DNA of 37,792 nucleotides from an uncultured Hyphomonadaceae bacterium. GTDB taxonomy: Bacteria; Pseudomonadota; Alphaproteobacteria; Caulobacterales; Hyphomonadaceae. The notes below the pieces were generated by a model. That model made no database searches and was not told where the DNA came from. It saw only the letters and a program-made list of their open reading frames with translations. This document shows positions 10,304 through 19,400 of the stretch, in pieces (the stretch's first letter is position 1; the number at the start of each line of letters is the position of its first letter). Both the position numbers and the translations under genes were made by a program. Location: assembly GCA_913056435.1 (NCBI GenBank), contig CAJXMY010000004.1:1-37792 (forward strand). The letters are read 5' to 3'.

Positions 10304-11206
10304 TCAGTCCCCGTGTTCGAACCCAAGACGCGATGGCAGAGGTATGTTGCGCCCGTTGAAACAGAGGGACAGTCCACTGCCGGAGCTAACACGTCCGATC
10401 GGGGTCAAACCCGGCGCCTCGCACCCTTCCGGCACAGTCATCAGCATTTGGTAATCATCGCCGGCGGTGCACTGCACCAGAACCTCCTCAAGACGACTGC
10501 TCGGCTCCGCCAAAGGGACGGCGTTCAAATCGATTTCCAGGGCGACATCGCTGACCTCTGCCAAACGGGCCGCGTCGAGCAACAGTCCATCCGACACATC
10601 CAGAGAGGCAGAGGCGTGGTCGGAAATCCAGTGCGCCATGCTCACGGGAACGAGGTTTGGCACGCGATAATGCGCGGCATGGACCGTCTCCATCCCACTC
10701 TTTAGCGCCGCCAGCCCCAGCCCCGCCGCACCGATGACTCCGCTTACCAGAAGCTGATCCCCCGGACGGGCACCGCGGCGACGAACCAGACGGGCCCCGG
10801 CCGCACGCCCCAATCCGGCAAGATTCAGGCACAGGGGCCCATCCGTCGAAACAGTATCACCACCTACCAGCGCCATGCCGAAATACGCCAGATCCGCGCC
10901 CAGTCCTGAAATCAGGGCGGCGAAATCCGCCTCACCTCGATTTTTTGGCCAGGCGATCGACACCATGGCCCGAGACGGCAAGGCACCCTTGGCGATCAAA
11001 TCCGAGACTGTGACGCGGACAAGCTTTCGTCCGACAGTTTCGAGGGGGTCCCCGGCGAGAAAATGTTGTCCCTCGACCAGCATATCCGTGCTGAGCGCGA
11101 ATGTGCCATTCAGCGTCAGCATCGCGGCGTCGTCTTTTAAACGGTCCGCCTCTTCGTCATCGACCAGGGGCGCGATGTAACGACGGATCCAATCGATTTC
11201 ACGCAT
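10304..11206 (-). CDS. thiL: thiamine-monophosphate kinase
   Basis: DDAAML...LSTDMLVEGQHF...VGRKLVRVTVSDLIAKGALP...LVGGDTVST...SLDVSDGLLLDAARLAE, ThiL motifs. Confidence 0.94.
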   Translation of the reverse strand: MREIDWIRRYIAPLVDDEEADRLKDDAAMLTLNGTFALSTDMLVEGQHFLAGDPLETVGRKLVRVTVSDLIAKGALPSRAMVSIAWPKNRGEADFAALISGLGADLAYFGMALVGGDTVSTDGPLCLNLAGLGRAAGARLVRRRGARPGDQLLVSGVIGAAGLGLAALKSGMETVHAAHYRVPNLVPVSMAHWISDHASASLDVSDGLLLDAARLAEVSDVALEIDLNAVPLAEPSSRLEEVLVQCTAGDDYQMLMTVPEGCEAPGLTPIGRVSSGSGLSLCFNGRNIPLPSRLGFEHGD

Positions 11207-11221
11207 GCCCGGCCCTCTCGC

Positions 11222-11707
11222 CTAGCGACGCTCCTTGGGGCGCAGGTCGGCGCTCACCTTATCGAGAACCGCATTCACAAAATTGGCTTCTGTCTGATCG
11301 AAAAAATCGTGCGCCAGAGAGACATACTCGTCGAGGATAATCGCACTGGAGACATGGGTGTGGCCAATAAGTTCACCGGTAGCGGCGCGTAGGATGGCTC
11401 TCGTGGTCGAGTCCAGACGCGACAGTTTCCACCCTTTTGACAACCGGGTGAGGATGGCAGCGTCGATGGTGTCCTGATGGGTGACCGTCGCCATGACGAT
11501 CGCCTTGAACAGATCCGGGTCCGCTTCTTCAACCGGGATTTCGTCCGGTCCCAGGCCGAGCCGGTCATCCATCAGATCGCGAATGGTCGCTTTGGCGCCC
11601 TGCCCGCTTTGCTCCATCTGATAAAGTGCCTGAACAGCTGCCAACCGGGCGCCCGCCCGACGCGCCTTTATGACGTCGAAGGGGAGCTTTTGCGTGACCA
11701 TGATCAC
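11222..11707 (-). CDS. nusB: transcription antitermination factor NusB
   Basis: ARLAAVQALYQMEQSG...RLDSTTRAILRAATGEL...IILDEYVSLAHDFFDQTEANFVNAVLDKV. Confidence 0.94.
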   Translation of the reverse strand: MIMVTQKLPFDVIKARRAGARLAAVQALYQMEQSGQGAKATIRDLMDDRLGLGPDEIPVEEADPDLFKAIVMATVTHQDTIDAAILTRLSKGWKLSRLDSTTRAILRAATGELIGHTHVSSAIILDEYVSLAHDFFDQTEANFVNAVLDKVSADLRPKERR

Positions 11708-12132
11708 CGCACAAATTTCTTGCGCAGCTTCAACATTTCAAGACAGGCGATGGCCGCATCCCGTCCCTTGTTCTTTTGCTTACGATCCGCACGAGCAAGG
11801 GCCTGAGCTTCATTTTCCACGGTCAGGATCCCATAGCCAATGGCGAGACGCCGTTCGGTTGACAGCCACATTAAGCCGCGCGCGCTTTCTCCGCAGACAT
11901 AGTCATAATGACTGGTTTCCCCGCGAATGATACAGCCCAAGGCAATATAACCATCATAACGAGAGCTGTCAGCGGCCATGGCGATCGCCCCCGGCACTTC
12001 GAAGGCCCCAGGAACCAGAATAGTTTCCAAAGCCACGTCTTCACCCTCAAAGGTCTCCGCCACGCCAGCTTCGAGTTCCAGGGAAATGTGCTCGTAATAT
12101 CGTGAAGTCACGATGAGAATTCGATGTGTCAT
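11704..12132 (-). CDS. ribH: 6,7-dimethyl-8-ribityllumazine synthase
   Basis: HRILIVTSRYYEHISLELEAG...VPGAFEVPGAIAMAA...YDGYIALGCIIRGETSHYDYVCGESARGLM; overlaps nusB by 4 bp. Confidence 0.95.
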   Translation of the reverse strand: MTHRILIVTSRYYEHISLELEAGVAETFEGEDVALETILVPGAFEVPGAIAMAADSSRYDGYIALGCIIRGETSHYDYVCGESARGLMWLSTERRLAIGYGILTVENEAQALARADRKQKNKGRDAAIACLEMLKLRKKFVR

Positions 12133-12136
12133 AAGT

Positions 12137-13264
12137 TTAAGTGCCGTTCTTCGTCAGAGGGCGCCATCCCTCAATGCTCAGACCGTATCCGTCAAGGCCT
12201 GCAACACGGGTCGGCTCCATGTCTGAGAGGTAAACCATCTTTCGAACGCCGAGATCCCGAAGGATTTGCGCGCCGACCCCATATTCGCGCAAGGGCGCGT
12301 GCGGGTCCGGCTGCGTCCCCGATTTGAGGCCCAGCCGTTCTGACAGCGCGCCCGGTCGCATGGTGTTCACGAACACAATAACACCGGGCTCCTGAGCGTC
12401 CGCGATCATGCTCATAGCCGCACCCACAAGCCCCTGTCGTGGTCCTGTCTCTCCGAGCACGTCGGCCAGAATATCGGTTCTGTGGACCCGGACCAGTGTC
12501 GTCGACTCCGGGGTCACCTGACCGTGCACGATGGCTATATGCTCTGACCCGTCGAGCGCATTGCGGAAGACGACGGTCTTGAACCCGTCGCCATAGGCAC
12601 TGTCGAGCGGCGCCTCAACGCGCTTTTCGAGATAACGGTCATGTTTGCGGCGCCACTCGATCAGGTCTGCAATGGTTCCGATTTTAAGATTGTGAAGCTG
12701 CGCAAAACTGACAAGTTCAGGAAGGCGCGCCATCGTGCCGTCATCGTTCATGATTTCGCAGATCACACCCGCAGGATAGAGCCCTGCCATTCGGGAAATA
12801 TCAACGGCCGCTTCCGTGTGCCCCGCGCGAACCAAGGTACCTCCATCACGGGCCACCAACGGAAAAATATGCCCGGGGGACACAATGTCGTCTGCGTCGA
12901 GGGTGGGGTCGATCGCAACAGCGACGGTTCGGGCCCGGTCCTGAGCCGAAATTCCCGTCGTAACCCCTTCTTTCGCTTCGATGGACACGGTGAAGGCTGT
13001 GCCCATGCTTTCGCGGTTTTCTCGCGCCATCATATCCAGTTTCAATGTCTGGGCGCGTTCCTGCGTCATGGCCAGACAAATCAGACCGCGCCCGAACCGG
13101 GCCATGAAATTCACCGCCTCCGGAGTCGCGAACCCCGCCGGGATAATGAGATCCCCCTCATTCTCACGATCTTCGGCATCGACCAGAATGTACATGCGTC
13201 CATTCCGGGCATCTTCGATGATCTCATCAATGCTGGAGATGGCGCTGGAAAAATCTTCAGCCAT
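12137..13264 (-). CDS. ribB: 3,4-dihydroxy-2-butanone-4-phosphate synthase fused to a degenerate GTP cyclohydrolase II-like domain (RibBA/RibBX-like)
   Basis: N-half has VDAEDRENEGDLIIPA and RAGHTEAAVDISRMAG (DHBPS). C-half keeps REYGVGAQILRDLGVRKM...GLDGYGLSIEG but lacks the zinc-Cys and EGRGIG motifs of GCHII. Confidence 0.92.
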   Translation of the reverse strand: MAEDFSSAISSIDEIIEDARNGRMYILVDAEDRENEGDLIIPAGFATPEAVNFMARFGRGLICLAMTQERAQTLKLDMMARENRESMGTAFTVSIEAKEGVTTGISAQDRARTVAVAIDPTLDADDIVSPGHIFPLVARDGGTLVRAGHTEAAVDISRMAGLYPAGVICEIMNDDGTMARLPELVSFAQLHNLKIGTIADLIEWRRKHDRYLEKRVEAPLDSAYGDGFKTVVFRNALDGSEHIAIVHGQVTPESTTLVRVHRTDILADVLGETGPRQGLVGAAMSMIADAQEPGVIVFVNTMRPGALSERLGLKSGTQPDPHAPLREYGVGAQILRDLGVRKMVYLSDMEPTRVAGLDGYGLSIEGWRPLTKNGT

Positions 13265-13904
13265 GCTCGGCCCCCTCGCCGGTTTCTGCAGATGGCGCAT
13301 CCACGCCGATCATGCGAGCGACATAGCGCGCCAGCATATCAATCTCCAGATTGACCCGACTGCCAGACTGCAATTCGTTCAAGGTCGTCACCGACCAGGT
13401 ATGCGGGATGATCGCCACCTGAAAGTCTCCATTATCCAGAGCATCTGCCACGGTCAGCGACACCCCGTTGACCGCAACAGACCCCTTGCGTGCAAAGTAA
13501 CGGGAGATGTCAACCGGTGGCCGGATCGTTATCCGGTAGCTCTCTCCCTCCTCAAGAACCGAGACGATCTCTCCGACACCATCAACATGGCCAAACACGA
13601 AATGGCCCCCCAGCTCATCTCCGAGCTTCAATGATCGCTCAAGATTGACCCGCGTTCCAATAACCCAGTCACCAAGAACCGTCAGAGACAGCGTTTCCGG
13701 AACCGCCTCCACACAGAACCAGGCCCCACCATCAGCTGCGGGGCCGAACTCGACGACCGTCAGACACACGCCCGCATGCATGATCGACGCCCCGAGCTCT
13801 ATGCTGTCGGATCGGTAGTCGGAGCGAAGGGTGAAACGTCGCAATCCGTTCTTGTCTTCGACGGCGGTCACCGTTCCAACTCCTGAGACCAGGCCTGTAA
13901 ACAT
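13257..13904 (-). CDS. ribE: riboflavin synthase alpha subunit
   Basis: MFTGLVSGVGTV...LGASIMHAGVCLTVVEFG...FVFGHVDGVGEI...KGSVAVNGVSLTVADALDNGDFQVAIIPHTWSVTTL. Confidence 0.95.
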   Translation of the reverse strand: MFTGLVSGVGTVTAVEDKNGLRRFTLRSDYRSDSIELGASIMHAGVCLTVVEFGPAADGGAWFCVEAVPETLSLTVLGDWVIGTRVNLERSLKLGDELGGHFVFGHVDGVGEIVSVLEEGESYRITIRPPVDISRYFARKGSVAVNGVSLTVADALDNGDFQVAIIPHTWSVTTLNELQSGSRVNLEIDMLARYVARMIGVDAPSAETGEGAEHG

Positions 13905-13913
13905 GTCTCGCTC

Positions 13914-14582
13914 CTAAACTGTGTCAGGGCGTATATAGGTTTCCAGCAGGTCGTCCCCAATGCGTTCCGTAGCGACAGGGGTCCACCTTGAGGCTGCGTT
14001 CATCTCTTCATAGCCCAGGGCCGCCACGGCCGGCAGCCCATCTCCCCCGATCAAAATCGGTGCGCGGAACCAGGCAATCCGGTCAATTAGCCCGGCCCGC
14101 AGAAAACTGCCCGCCAAATGTCCACCACCCTCCAGAAACACATTTTCCAGGCCCTCTGCCGCGCATCGATCCAGCAGGCGCTCGGGCGAAACACGCCCGG
14201 ACCCATCACCACACCGCCAAACATCGACCCCGGCCGCATCAAGCGCCGTTACAGCGGCGCCGGCAGACTGGGCCGAGGCGACAACGACGCGCCCGAGCCC
14301 GGCAGACTGGACCAGACGGCTCTCAACCGGAGTTCGGACATGGCTATCGGCGACGATCCTGACTGGCTGCTGATCTGGCATTGGGATCGTCCGCGCCGTC
14401 AATAAGGGGTCATCGGCCAGAACGGTGCCAACGCCAACAAGAACCGCATCAGCTTCTCGGCGCATCTGATGGACCCGAGCCCGGCTTGCGGGACTGGTTA
14501 TCCACTGGCTGACCCCATTGGACAGGGCGATACGTCCATCCATGCTGGTGGCAAGTTTCAGCGTGACCGATGCGCGGGCCAT
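13914..14582 (-). CDS. ribD: RibD C-terminal reductase domain protein, no N-terminal deaminase domain
   Basis: VTLKLATSMDGRIALSNGVSQWITSPASRARVHQMRREADAVLVGVGTVLADDPLLTAR...ENVFLEGGGHLAGSFLRAGLIDRIAWFRAPILIGGDG; CDS starts directly at the reductase domain and abuts nrdR. Confidence 0.88.
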   Translation of the reverse strand: MARASVTLKLATSMDGRIALSNGVSQWITSPASRARVHQMRREADAVLVGVGTVLADDPLLTARTIPMPDQQPVRIVADSHVRTPVESRLVQSAGLGRVVVASAQSAGAAVTALDAAGVDVWRCGDGSGRVSPERLLDRCAAEGLENVFLEGGGHLAGSFLRAGLIDRIAWFRAPILIGGDGLPAVAALGYEEMNAASRWTPVATERIGDDLLETYIRPDTV

Positions 14583-15037
14583 CAGTCCTCTAGCGCCGAG
14601 GTCTCTATGAACTGGGCAAAATCTGAAGGGTCCCCAAAGTCCCTGTAAACACTCGCATATCGAACATACCCAACAGGGTCGACACTGCGGAGGCTTTCCA
14701 TCACCAGTTCACCGATATTCGCGGACGCCATTTCGGTTTCGCCACTGCTCTCCAGCTTCCGGACGATCCCCGAAACCAGCTGATCAATCTGCTCGCTGGA
14801 GACAGGCCGCTTGCGCAAGGCAATGGAGACCGATCTTACCAGCTTGTCCCGATCGAAAGCCGTCCGCTTCCCATCGCGTTTGAGAACCGTGATCTCGCGA
14901 AGCTGCACCCGCTCAAAGGTGGTGAACCGAGCGCCGCAATTCTCGCAGCCGCGGCGACGCCGCACAGCGGTGTTGTCCTCTGCGGGACGGCTGTCCTTCA
15001 CCGCTGTATTCTCAGAGCCGCAAAAGGGACAGCGCAC
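14582..15037 (-). CDS. nrdR: transcriptional repressor NrdR
   Basis: [46 protein letters not shown]; classic zinc ribbon plus ATP-cone. Confidence 0.97.
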   Translation of the reverse strand: MRCPFCGSENTAVKDSRPAEDNTAVRRRRGCENCGARFTTFERVQLREITVLKRDGKRTAFDRDKLVRSVSIALRKRPVSSEQIDQLVSGIVRKLESSGETEMASANIGELVMESLRSVDPVGYVRYASVYRDFGDPSDFAQFIETSALED

Positions 15038-15039
15038 CC

Positions 15040-16347
15040 TTATCCTCCAAGGCCGCCATAGATCGGAAACCGCGCTGTGAGGGCGCGAACCTCGGCCCGA
15101 ACGCGGTCTTCGACAGCCGTGCTGTCGCCCGCGGCGACCGCATCTACCACCTCACCGATCCAGCGCCCGATCTGGGCAAATTCGCTGACGCCAAAGCCGC
15201 GCGTGGTGCCCGCCGGGGAGCCAACGCGGATGCCGCTCGTGATGGCCGGTTTCTGCGGATCGAAGGGAACACCGTTTTTGTTGCAGGTGATGTAGGCGCG
15301 CTCCAGAGCCTGCTCAGCGTCCCGACCGGTCACCCCCTTGGGCCTGAGATCAATCAGCGCGACATGCGTATCGGTCCCCCCGGACACCAGGGCCAACCCG
15401 CTTTGTTCGGCCGCCGCGGCCATCGCCTGTGCATTCGCGATCACATCCGCAGCGTAGGTCTCGAAGGCCGGGCTCAGCGCCTCGCCAAAAGCGACGGCCT
15501 TCCCCGCAATCACATGCATTAGGGGCCCGCCCTGAATCCCCGGGAACACGGCGGAATTAAACTTCTTCGCCAGGCCTTCGTCGTTGGTCAGGATCATGCC
15601 GCCCCGAGGCCCTCTCAGGGTCTTGTGGGTTGTGGTGGTGGCGACATGACAATGATCCAGCGGATTCGGGTGCTGCTTGCCGGCCACGAGACCGGCAAAG
15701 TGCGCCATGTCGACATGAAGATAAGCACCCACCGAGTCGGCGATCTCCCGGAACCGCGCAAAATCGATCTGTCGGGGATAGGCTGACCCACCGGCAATGA
15801 TCAGCTGGGGCTTGTGCTCCAGCGCCAGCGCCGCAACAGAGTCGTAATCAATCAGATGGGTGTCTTCCCGAACCCCATATTGCACGGCGTTAAACCACTT
15901 TCCCGACTGGTTGGGACGCGCCCCGTGCGTCAGGTGTCCGCCGGCATCCAGGCTCATCCCAAGGATCGTATCGCCCGGTTTCAGGAGCGCCTGAAAAACC
16001 GCCTGATTCGCCTGGCTGCCCGAATTCGGCTGAACATTGGCAAAGCCGCAATTGAACAGGGCCTTGGCCCGCTCGATCGCCAGCTCCTCGACAATATCGA
16101 CATATTCGCAACCGCCATAATAACGACGTCCGGCATAGCCCTCGGCATATTTGTTGGTCAGAACCGTGCCCTGGGCCTCCAGAACGGCCTGTGACGCAAT
16201 GTTCTCTGACGCAATCAGCTCAATCTGTTGTTGCTGGCGGGTCTGCTCTTTTGCGATCGCGGCAAAGACATCTGGATCTGCCGAACTGAGCGGTGTCGAA
16301 AAGAAGGTATCGGTGTCAAAGGTCACGGGTGTCGACGAATCGGGCAT
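15040..16347 (-). CDS. glyA: serine hydroxymethyltransferase
   Basis: [44 protein letters not shown]...[20 protein letters not shown]. Confidence 0.97.
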   Translation of the reverse strand: MPDSSTPVTFDTDTFFSTPLSSADPDVFAAIAKEQTRQQQQIELIASENIASQAVLEAQGTVLTNKYAEGYAGRRYYGGCEYVDIVEELAIERAKALFNCGFANVQPNSGSQANQAVFQALLKPGDTILGMSLDAGGHLTHGARPNQSGKWFNAVQYGVREDTHLIDYDSVAALALEHKPQLIIAGGSAYPRQIDFARFREIADSVGAYLHVDMAHFAGLVAGKQHPNPLDHCHVATTTTHKTLRGPRGGMILTNDEGLAKKFNSAVFPGIQGGPLMHVIAGKAVAFGEALSPAFETYAADVIANAQAMAAAAEQSGLALVSGGTDTHVALIDLRPKGVTGRDAEQALERAYITCNKNGVPFDPQKPAITSGIRVGSPAGTTRGFGVSEFAQIGRWIGEVVDAVAAGDSTAVEDRVRAEVRALTARFPIYGGLGG

Positions 16348-16576
16348 GGGCTGGGGCTCCTAATCTCCCGGTTTATCTACGAGGGTTGCCGCACCGGGGC
16401 AAGGTGACATGCTGAAGCGCCCGCGTGATTTTACACCCGGGCTGACCCCAGCCGTGCACAGGCGGCCGGACGGTCAGTGTCCGCCCATCGGCGGCCAGAG
16501 CACCCTTCCTCTTCATGAACCCGGGCTTCCAGACGACTCGCCCTCTTGCCCGGCGCGCGCCTCGGCCCCGCACTAT

Positions 16577-16591
16577 TGTTACACTATAACA
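16577..16591. promoter_or_regulatory. 15-bp inverted repeat TGTTACACTATAACA in AT-rich region upstream of the MucR-like gene; Zur-box-like or other operator
   Basis: TGTTA-cacta-TAACA palindrome; matches 13 of 15 positions of the recalled Zur core TGTTATAATATAACA; overlaps a possible -10 (TATAAC). Confidence 0.4.
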
Positions 16592-16694
16592 TGATAGAGT
16601 TAACTACATTTTTTGCTTGTCTGGGAACATGTTTTCATGAGACTATAGAACTCGTCGTATCAATACTTGAAAGAAAAAGGCGAGAAAAAATAAA

Positions 16695-17099
16695 ATGGAC
16701 GACCATTCACAAAATGACCTTCTTGAAATGACATCCGACATCGTGGCGTCATTCGTCGCGCACAATGCGGTCACTGCTTCGGCCTTGCCCGAGCTGATTA
16801 CAACGATACACGGCACCCTCGAATCGCTCGCCATGGGCGGTTCAAAGGAAGAAGCCCTGCCGGATCCAGCCGTGCCGATTTCCAAGTCCATCACTCCGGA
16901 TCACATCATTTGTCTGGAAGATGGACGGAAGCTGAAAATGCTGAAGCGTTACCTTCGGTCCCGTTACGGGCTGAGCCCGGATGAGTACCGGGCGCGCTGG
17001 AGTCTGCCGGCCGACTATCCAATGGTTGCCCCGAACTACGCCAAGCGGCGGTCCGCCTTTGCAAAGGAAATCGGCCTGGGGCGCAAAAAGAAAGCGTAA
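16695..17099 (+). CDS. MucR/Ros family transcriptional regulator with degenerate zinc finger
   Basis: SITPDHIICLEDGRKLKMLKRYLRSRYGLSPDEYRARWSLPADYPMVAPNYAKRRSAFAKEIGLGRKKKA matches the MucR/Ros C-terminal region. Confidence 0.92.
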   Translation: MDDHSQNDLLEMTSDIVASFVAHNAVTASALPELITTIHGTLESLAMGGSKEEALPDPAVPISKSITPDHIICLEDGRKLKMLKRYLRSRYGLSPDEYRARWSLPADYPMVAPNYAKRRSAFAKEIGLGRKKKA

Positions 17100-17121
17100 G
17101 CCAGCCTGTCGAGATGACGAG

Positions 17122-17152
17122 AAAGGCGCTCCATGAACAGGGCGCCTTTTTT
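17122..17152. terminator. probable bidirectional terminator between convergent mucR-like gene and hemA
   Basis: AAAGGCGC-TCCATGAACAGG-GCGCCTTTTTT inverted repeat with T-run on + strand. Confidence 0.78.
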
Positions 17153-17178
17153 CTATGGCACCCCTTCGCGCTGATCGG

Positions 17179-18396
17179 TCAGGCCGCTGCCTCCAGACCC
17201 AGCTGCTTCCACACCGCGAGGATCGCCGCGACCAGCTCATCCATCATGGCCTCCGTGTGGACAGGTCCCGGCGTGAACCGAAGGCGTTCTGTTCCCCGCG
17301 GAACCGTAGGATAATTGATCGGCTGGACATAAATCCCAAAATCAAACAGCAACGTGTCCGAAAGCGCCTTGCACTTTTCGGGGTCTCCGACCAGCAAGGG
17401 CACGATGTGGGTGTCGCTCTCCATGACCGGCAGACCGTGATCACGGAACTTCTGCTTCAGGAGCGCGGCCTGGTCCTGATGGGCCCGCCGCAGCACGCGG
17501 CCCTCCTCCGAACGGAGCTTCCGGATGCTCGCAAGCGCCCCCGCCGCCATGACGGGACAGGTCGAGGTGGTAAAAATAAAGCCGGACGCCGTAGACCTGA
17601 TAGCGTCTATGATCGTCTCATGGGCCGCAATGTAGCCGCCCATCACGCCATACGCCTTGCCGAGCGTCCCCTCGATGATGTCGACCCGGTGCATGACCTC
17701 ATCGCGCTGGGCCACACCCGCCCCTTCGGTCCCGTACATGCCGACCGCATGCACCTCATCAAGATAGGTCATGGCGTCGAATTCGGCCGCGAGGTCGCAA
17801 ATGGCCTCAATCGGCCCGACATCGCCGTCCATGGAGTAGACACTTTCAAACGCAATCAGTTTTGGCCGGTCCGGGTCATCATTCTGCATCAGGGCCCGCA
17901 GATGATCGACATCATTATGCCGGAAAATCCGGCGATCCACGCCCGCACGACGGATGCCCTCGATCATGGACGCATGGTTGAGGGCGTCGGAGTAAATGAT
18001 CAGGCCAGGAAGGATTTTGCCAAGCGTGGACAACGTGGCATCGTTTGCGACATAGCCGGAGGTGAACAGCAAAGCGCCGGATTTGCCGTGCAGGTCCGCG
18101 AGCTCACGTTCCAGATCGACGTGATATCGGGTGGTCCCGGAAATGTTGCGCGTGCCGCCGGAGCCGGCGCCAAATTTATCGATGGCCTCGTGCATCGCAT
18201 CCAGCACGGCATCGTCCTGTCCCATGCCGAGATAGTCGTTGGAGCACCAGACGATGATATCACGTTCGCCGTGCTCGAACCGGGCTGTCGCCCTCGGAAA
18301 CTGGCCCCTGTGGCGATGTAAATCGACAAAAACGCGGTAACGCCCTTCTTCGTGAATGGTGTCGAGCGCGTCTTCAAAAGCTTTGAGGTGTTTCAT
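17179..18396 (-). CDS. hemA: 5-aminolevulinate synthase
   Basis: [10 protein letters not shown]...[30 protein letters not shown]...[19 protein letters not shown]...[22 protein letters not shown] signature. Confidence 0.97.
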   Translation of the reverse strand: MKHLKAFEDALDTIHEEGRYRVFVDLHRHRGQFPRATARFEHGERDIIVWCSNDYLGMGQDDAVLDAMHEAIDKFGAGSGGTRNISGTTRYHVDLERELADLHGKSGALLFTSGYVANDATLSTLGKILPGLIIYSDALNHASMIEGIRRAGVDRRIFRHNDVDHLRALMQNDDPDRPKLIAFESVYSMDGDVGPIEAICDLAAEFDAMTYLDEVHAVGMYGTEGAGVAQRDEVMHRVDIIEGTLGKAYGVMGGYIAAHETIIDAIRSTASGFIFTTSTCPVMAAGALASIRKLRSEEGRVLRRAHQDQAALLKQKFRDHGLPVMESDTHIVPLLVGDPEKCKALSDTLLFDFGIYVQPINYPTVPRGTERLRFTPGPVHTEAMMDELVAAILAVWKQLGLEAAA

Positions 18397-18464
18397 CTTT
18401 CCGGGCGTCCTGGCGACTATACGGGGCTACTTAGGTCGGGGTCACCACATTAAAAAGAGGATGA

Positions 18465-18488
18465 AAAGCCGCAGGGCCATGCGGCTTT
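18465..18488. terminator. terminator hairpin downstream of the class II aldolase gene (near-symmetric)
   Basis: AAAGCCGCA-GGGCCA-TGCGGCTTT: 9-bp stem, T-rich tail on both strands. Confidence 0.72.
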
Positions 18489-18517
18489 CTTATCACCTGG
18501 CCAAAAAACCTTCAGAC

Positions 18518-19294
18518 CTATTCGTCGAAGCCGGGATTCTCACGGGCGAGGCGCCGCAGCAAGCCAGGCCAGACCAGAGTATTGGCCAGCGTCCCCATCC
18601 CGCCGGCGGCACTCTGGCCGCGGACCACATCCTGGATCTCCGGGGTTCCCAGAAGAACATTGTCCCGCCCCGCGGACAGGGTCCGCACCTGCATGCTGCA
18701 GGCCCGTTCCAGAAAAAACATGCGCAAAAAACATTCCGCCGCGGTTCCGCCGACGGTGAGCGTTCCGTGATTGCGCAAAATCATCGCATTCGTCTGGCCC
18801 ATATCGGCAACCAGACGTTCGCGTTCCCCATGATCCAGCGCAATGCCTTCATAATCATGGTAGGACAAATCATGCCGCGCTATCATGGAGGTCTGGTTCA
18901 AGGGCATCAGGCCTTCCTTGTGCGAGGAGACTGCCACCCCGTCATCGGTATGCAGATGCATCACAACATTGGCATCCTCACGGGCCGCGTGAATCGCCGA
19001 ATGGATCGTGAACCCGGCCGGATTGATGAAGTAGGGAGTCTCCTGAACGATATTCCCCTCCAAATCGACCTTCACGAGCGAGGACGCCGTGATTTCCTCG
19101 AAAAACAAACCATAGGGATTGATCAGGAAGTGATGGTCCGGTCCCGGGACCCTGTGCGAGATGTGGGTAAAGATCAGATCCGTCCAGCCATAAGAGGCCG
19201 TCAGCCGATACATGGCGGCCAGATCAAGCCGTGCCTGCCATTCTTCATCGCTAACCTGCCCTCTCAGACTTGTGATGGTCATACCGTCTGCCAT
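18518..19294 (-). CDS. class II aldolase/adducin family protein
   Basis: MADGMTITSLRGQVSDEEWQARLDLAAMYRLTASYGWTDLIFTHISHRVPG...VVMHLHTDDGVAVSSH...LRNHGTLTVGGTAAECFLRMFFLERAC. Confidence 0.9.
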   Translation of the reverse strand: MADGMTITSLRGQVSDEEWQARLDLAAMYRLTASYGWTDLIFTHISHRVPGPDHHFLINPYGLFFEEITASSLVKVDLEGNIVQETPYFINPAGFTIHSAIHAAREDANVVMHLHTDDGVAVSSHKEGLMPLNQTSMIARHDLSYHDYEGIALDHGERERLVADMGQTNAMILRNHGTLTVGGTAAECFLRMFFLERACSMQVRTLSAGRDNVLLGTPEIQDVVRGQSAAGGMGTLANTLVWPGLLRRLARENPGFDE

Positions 19295-19400
19295 TCTATC
19301 CTCCCGATTATTGATCTCCCTGAGATTACGCGCTCCGGGGGCATTAGGCAATTCACCCCTCCGCTTGACCCCGAGCCCAAGGCGAAGGACATACTCCCCC

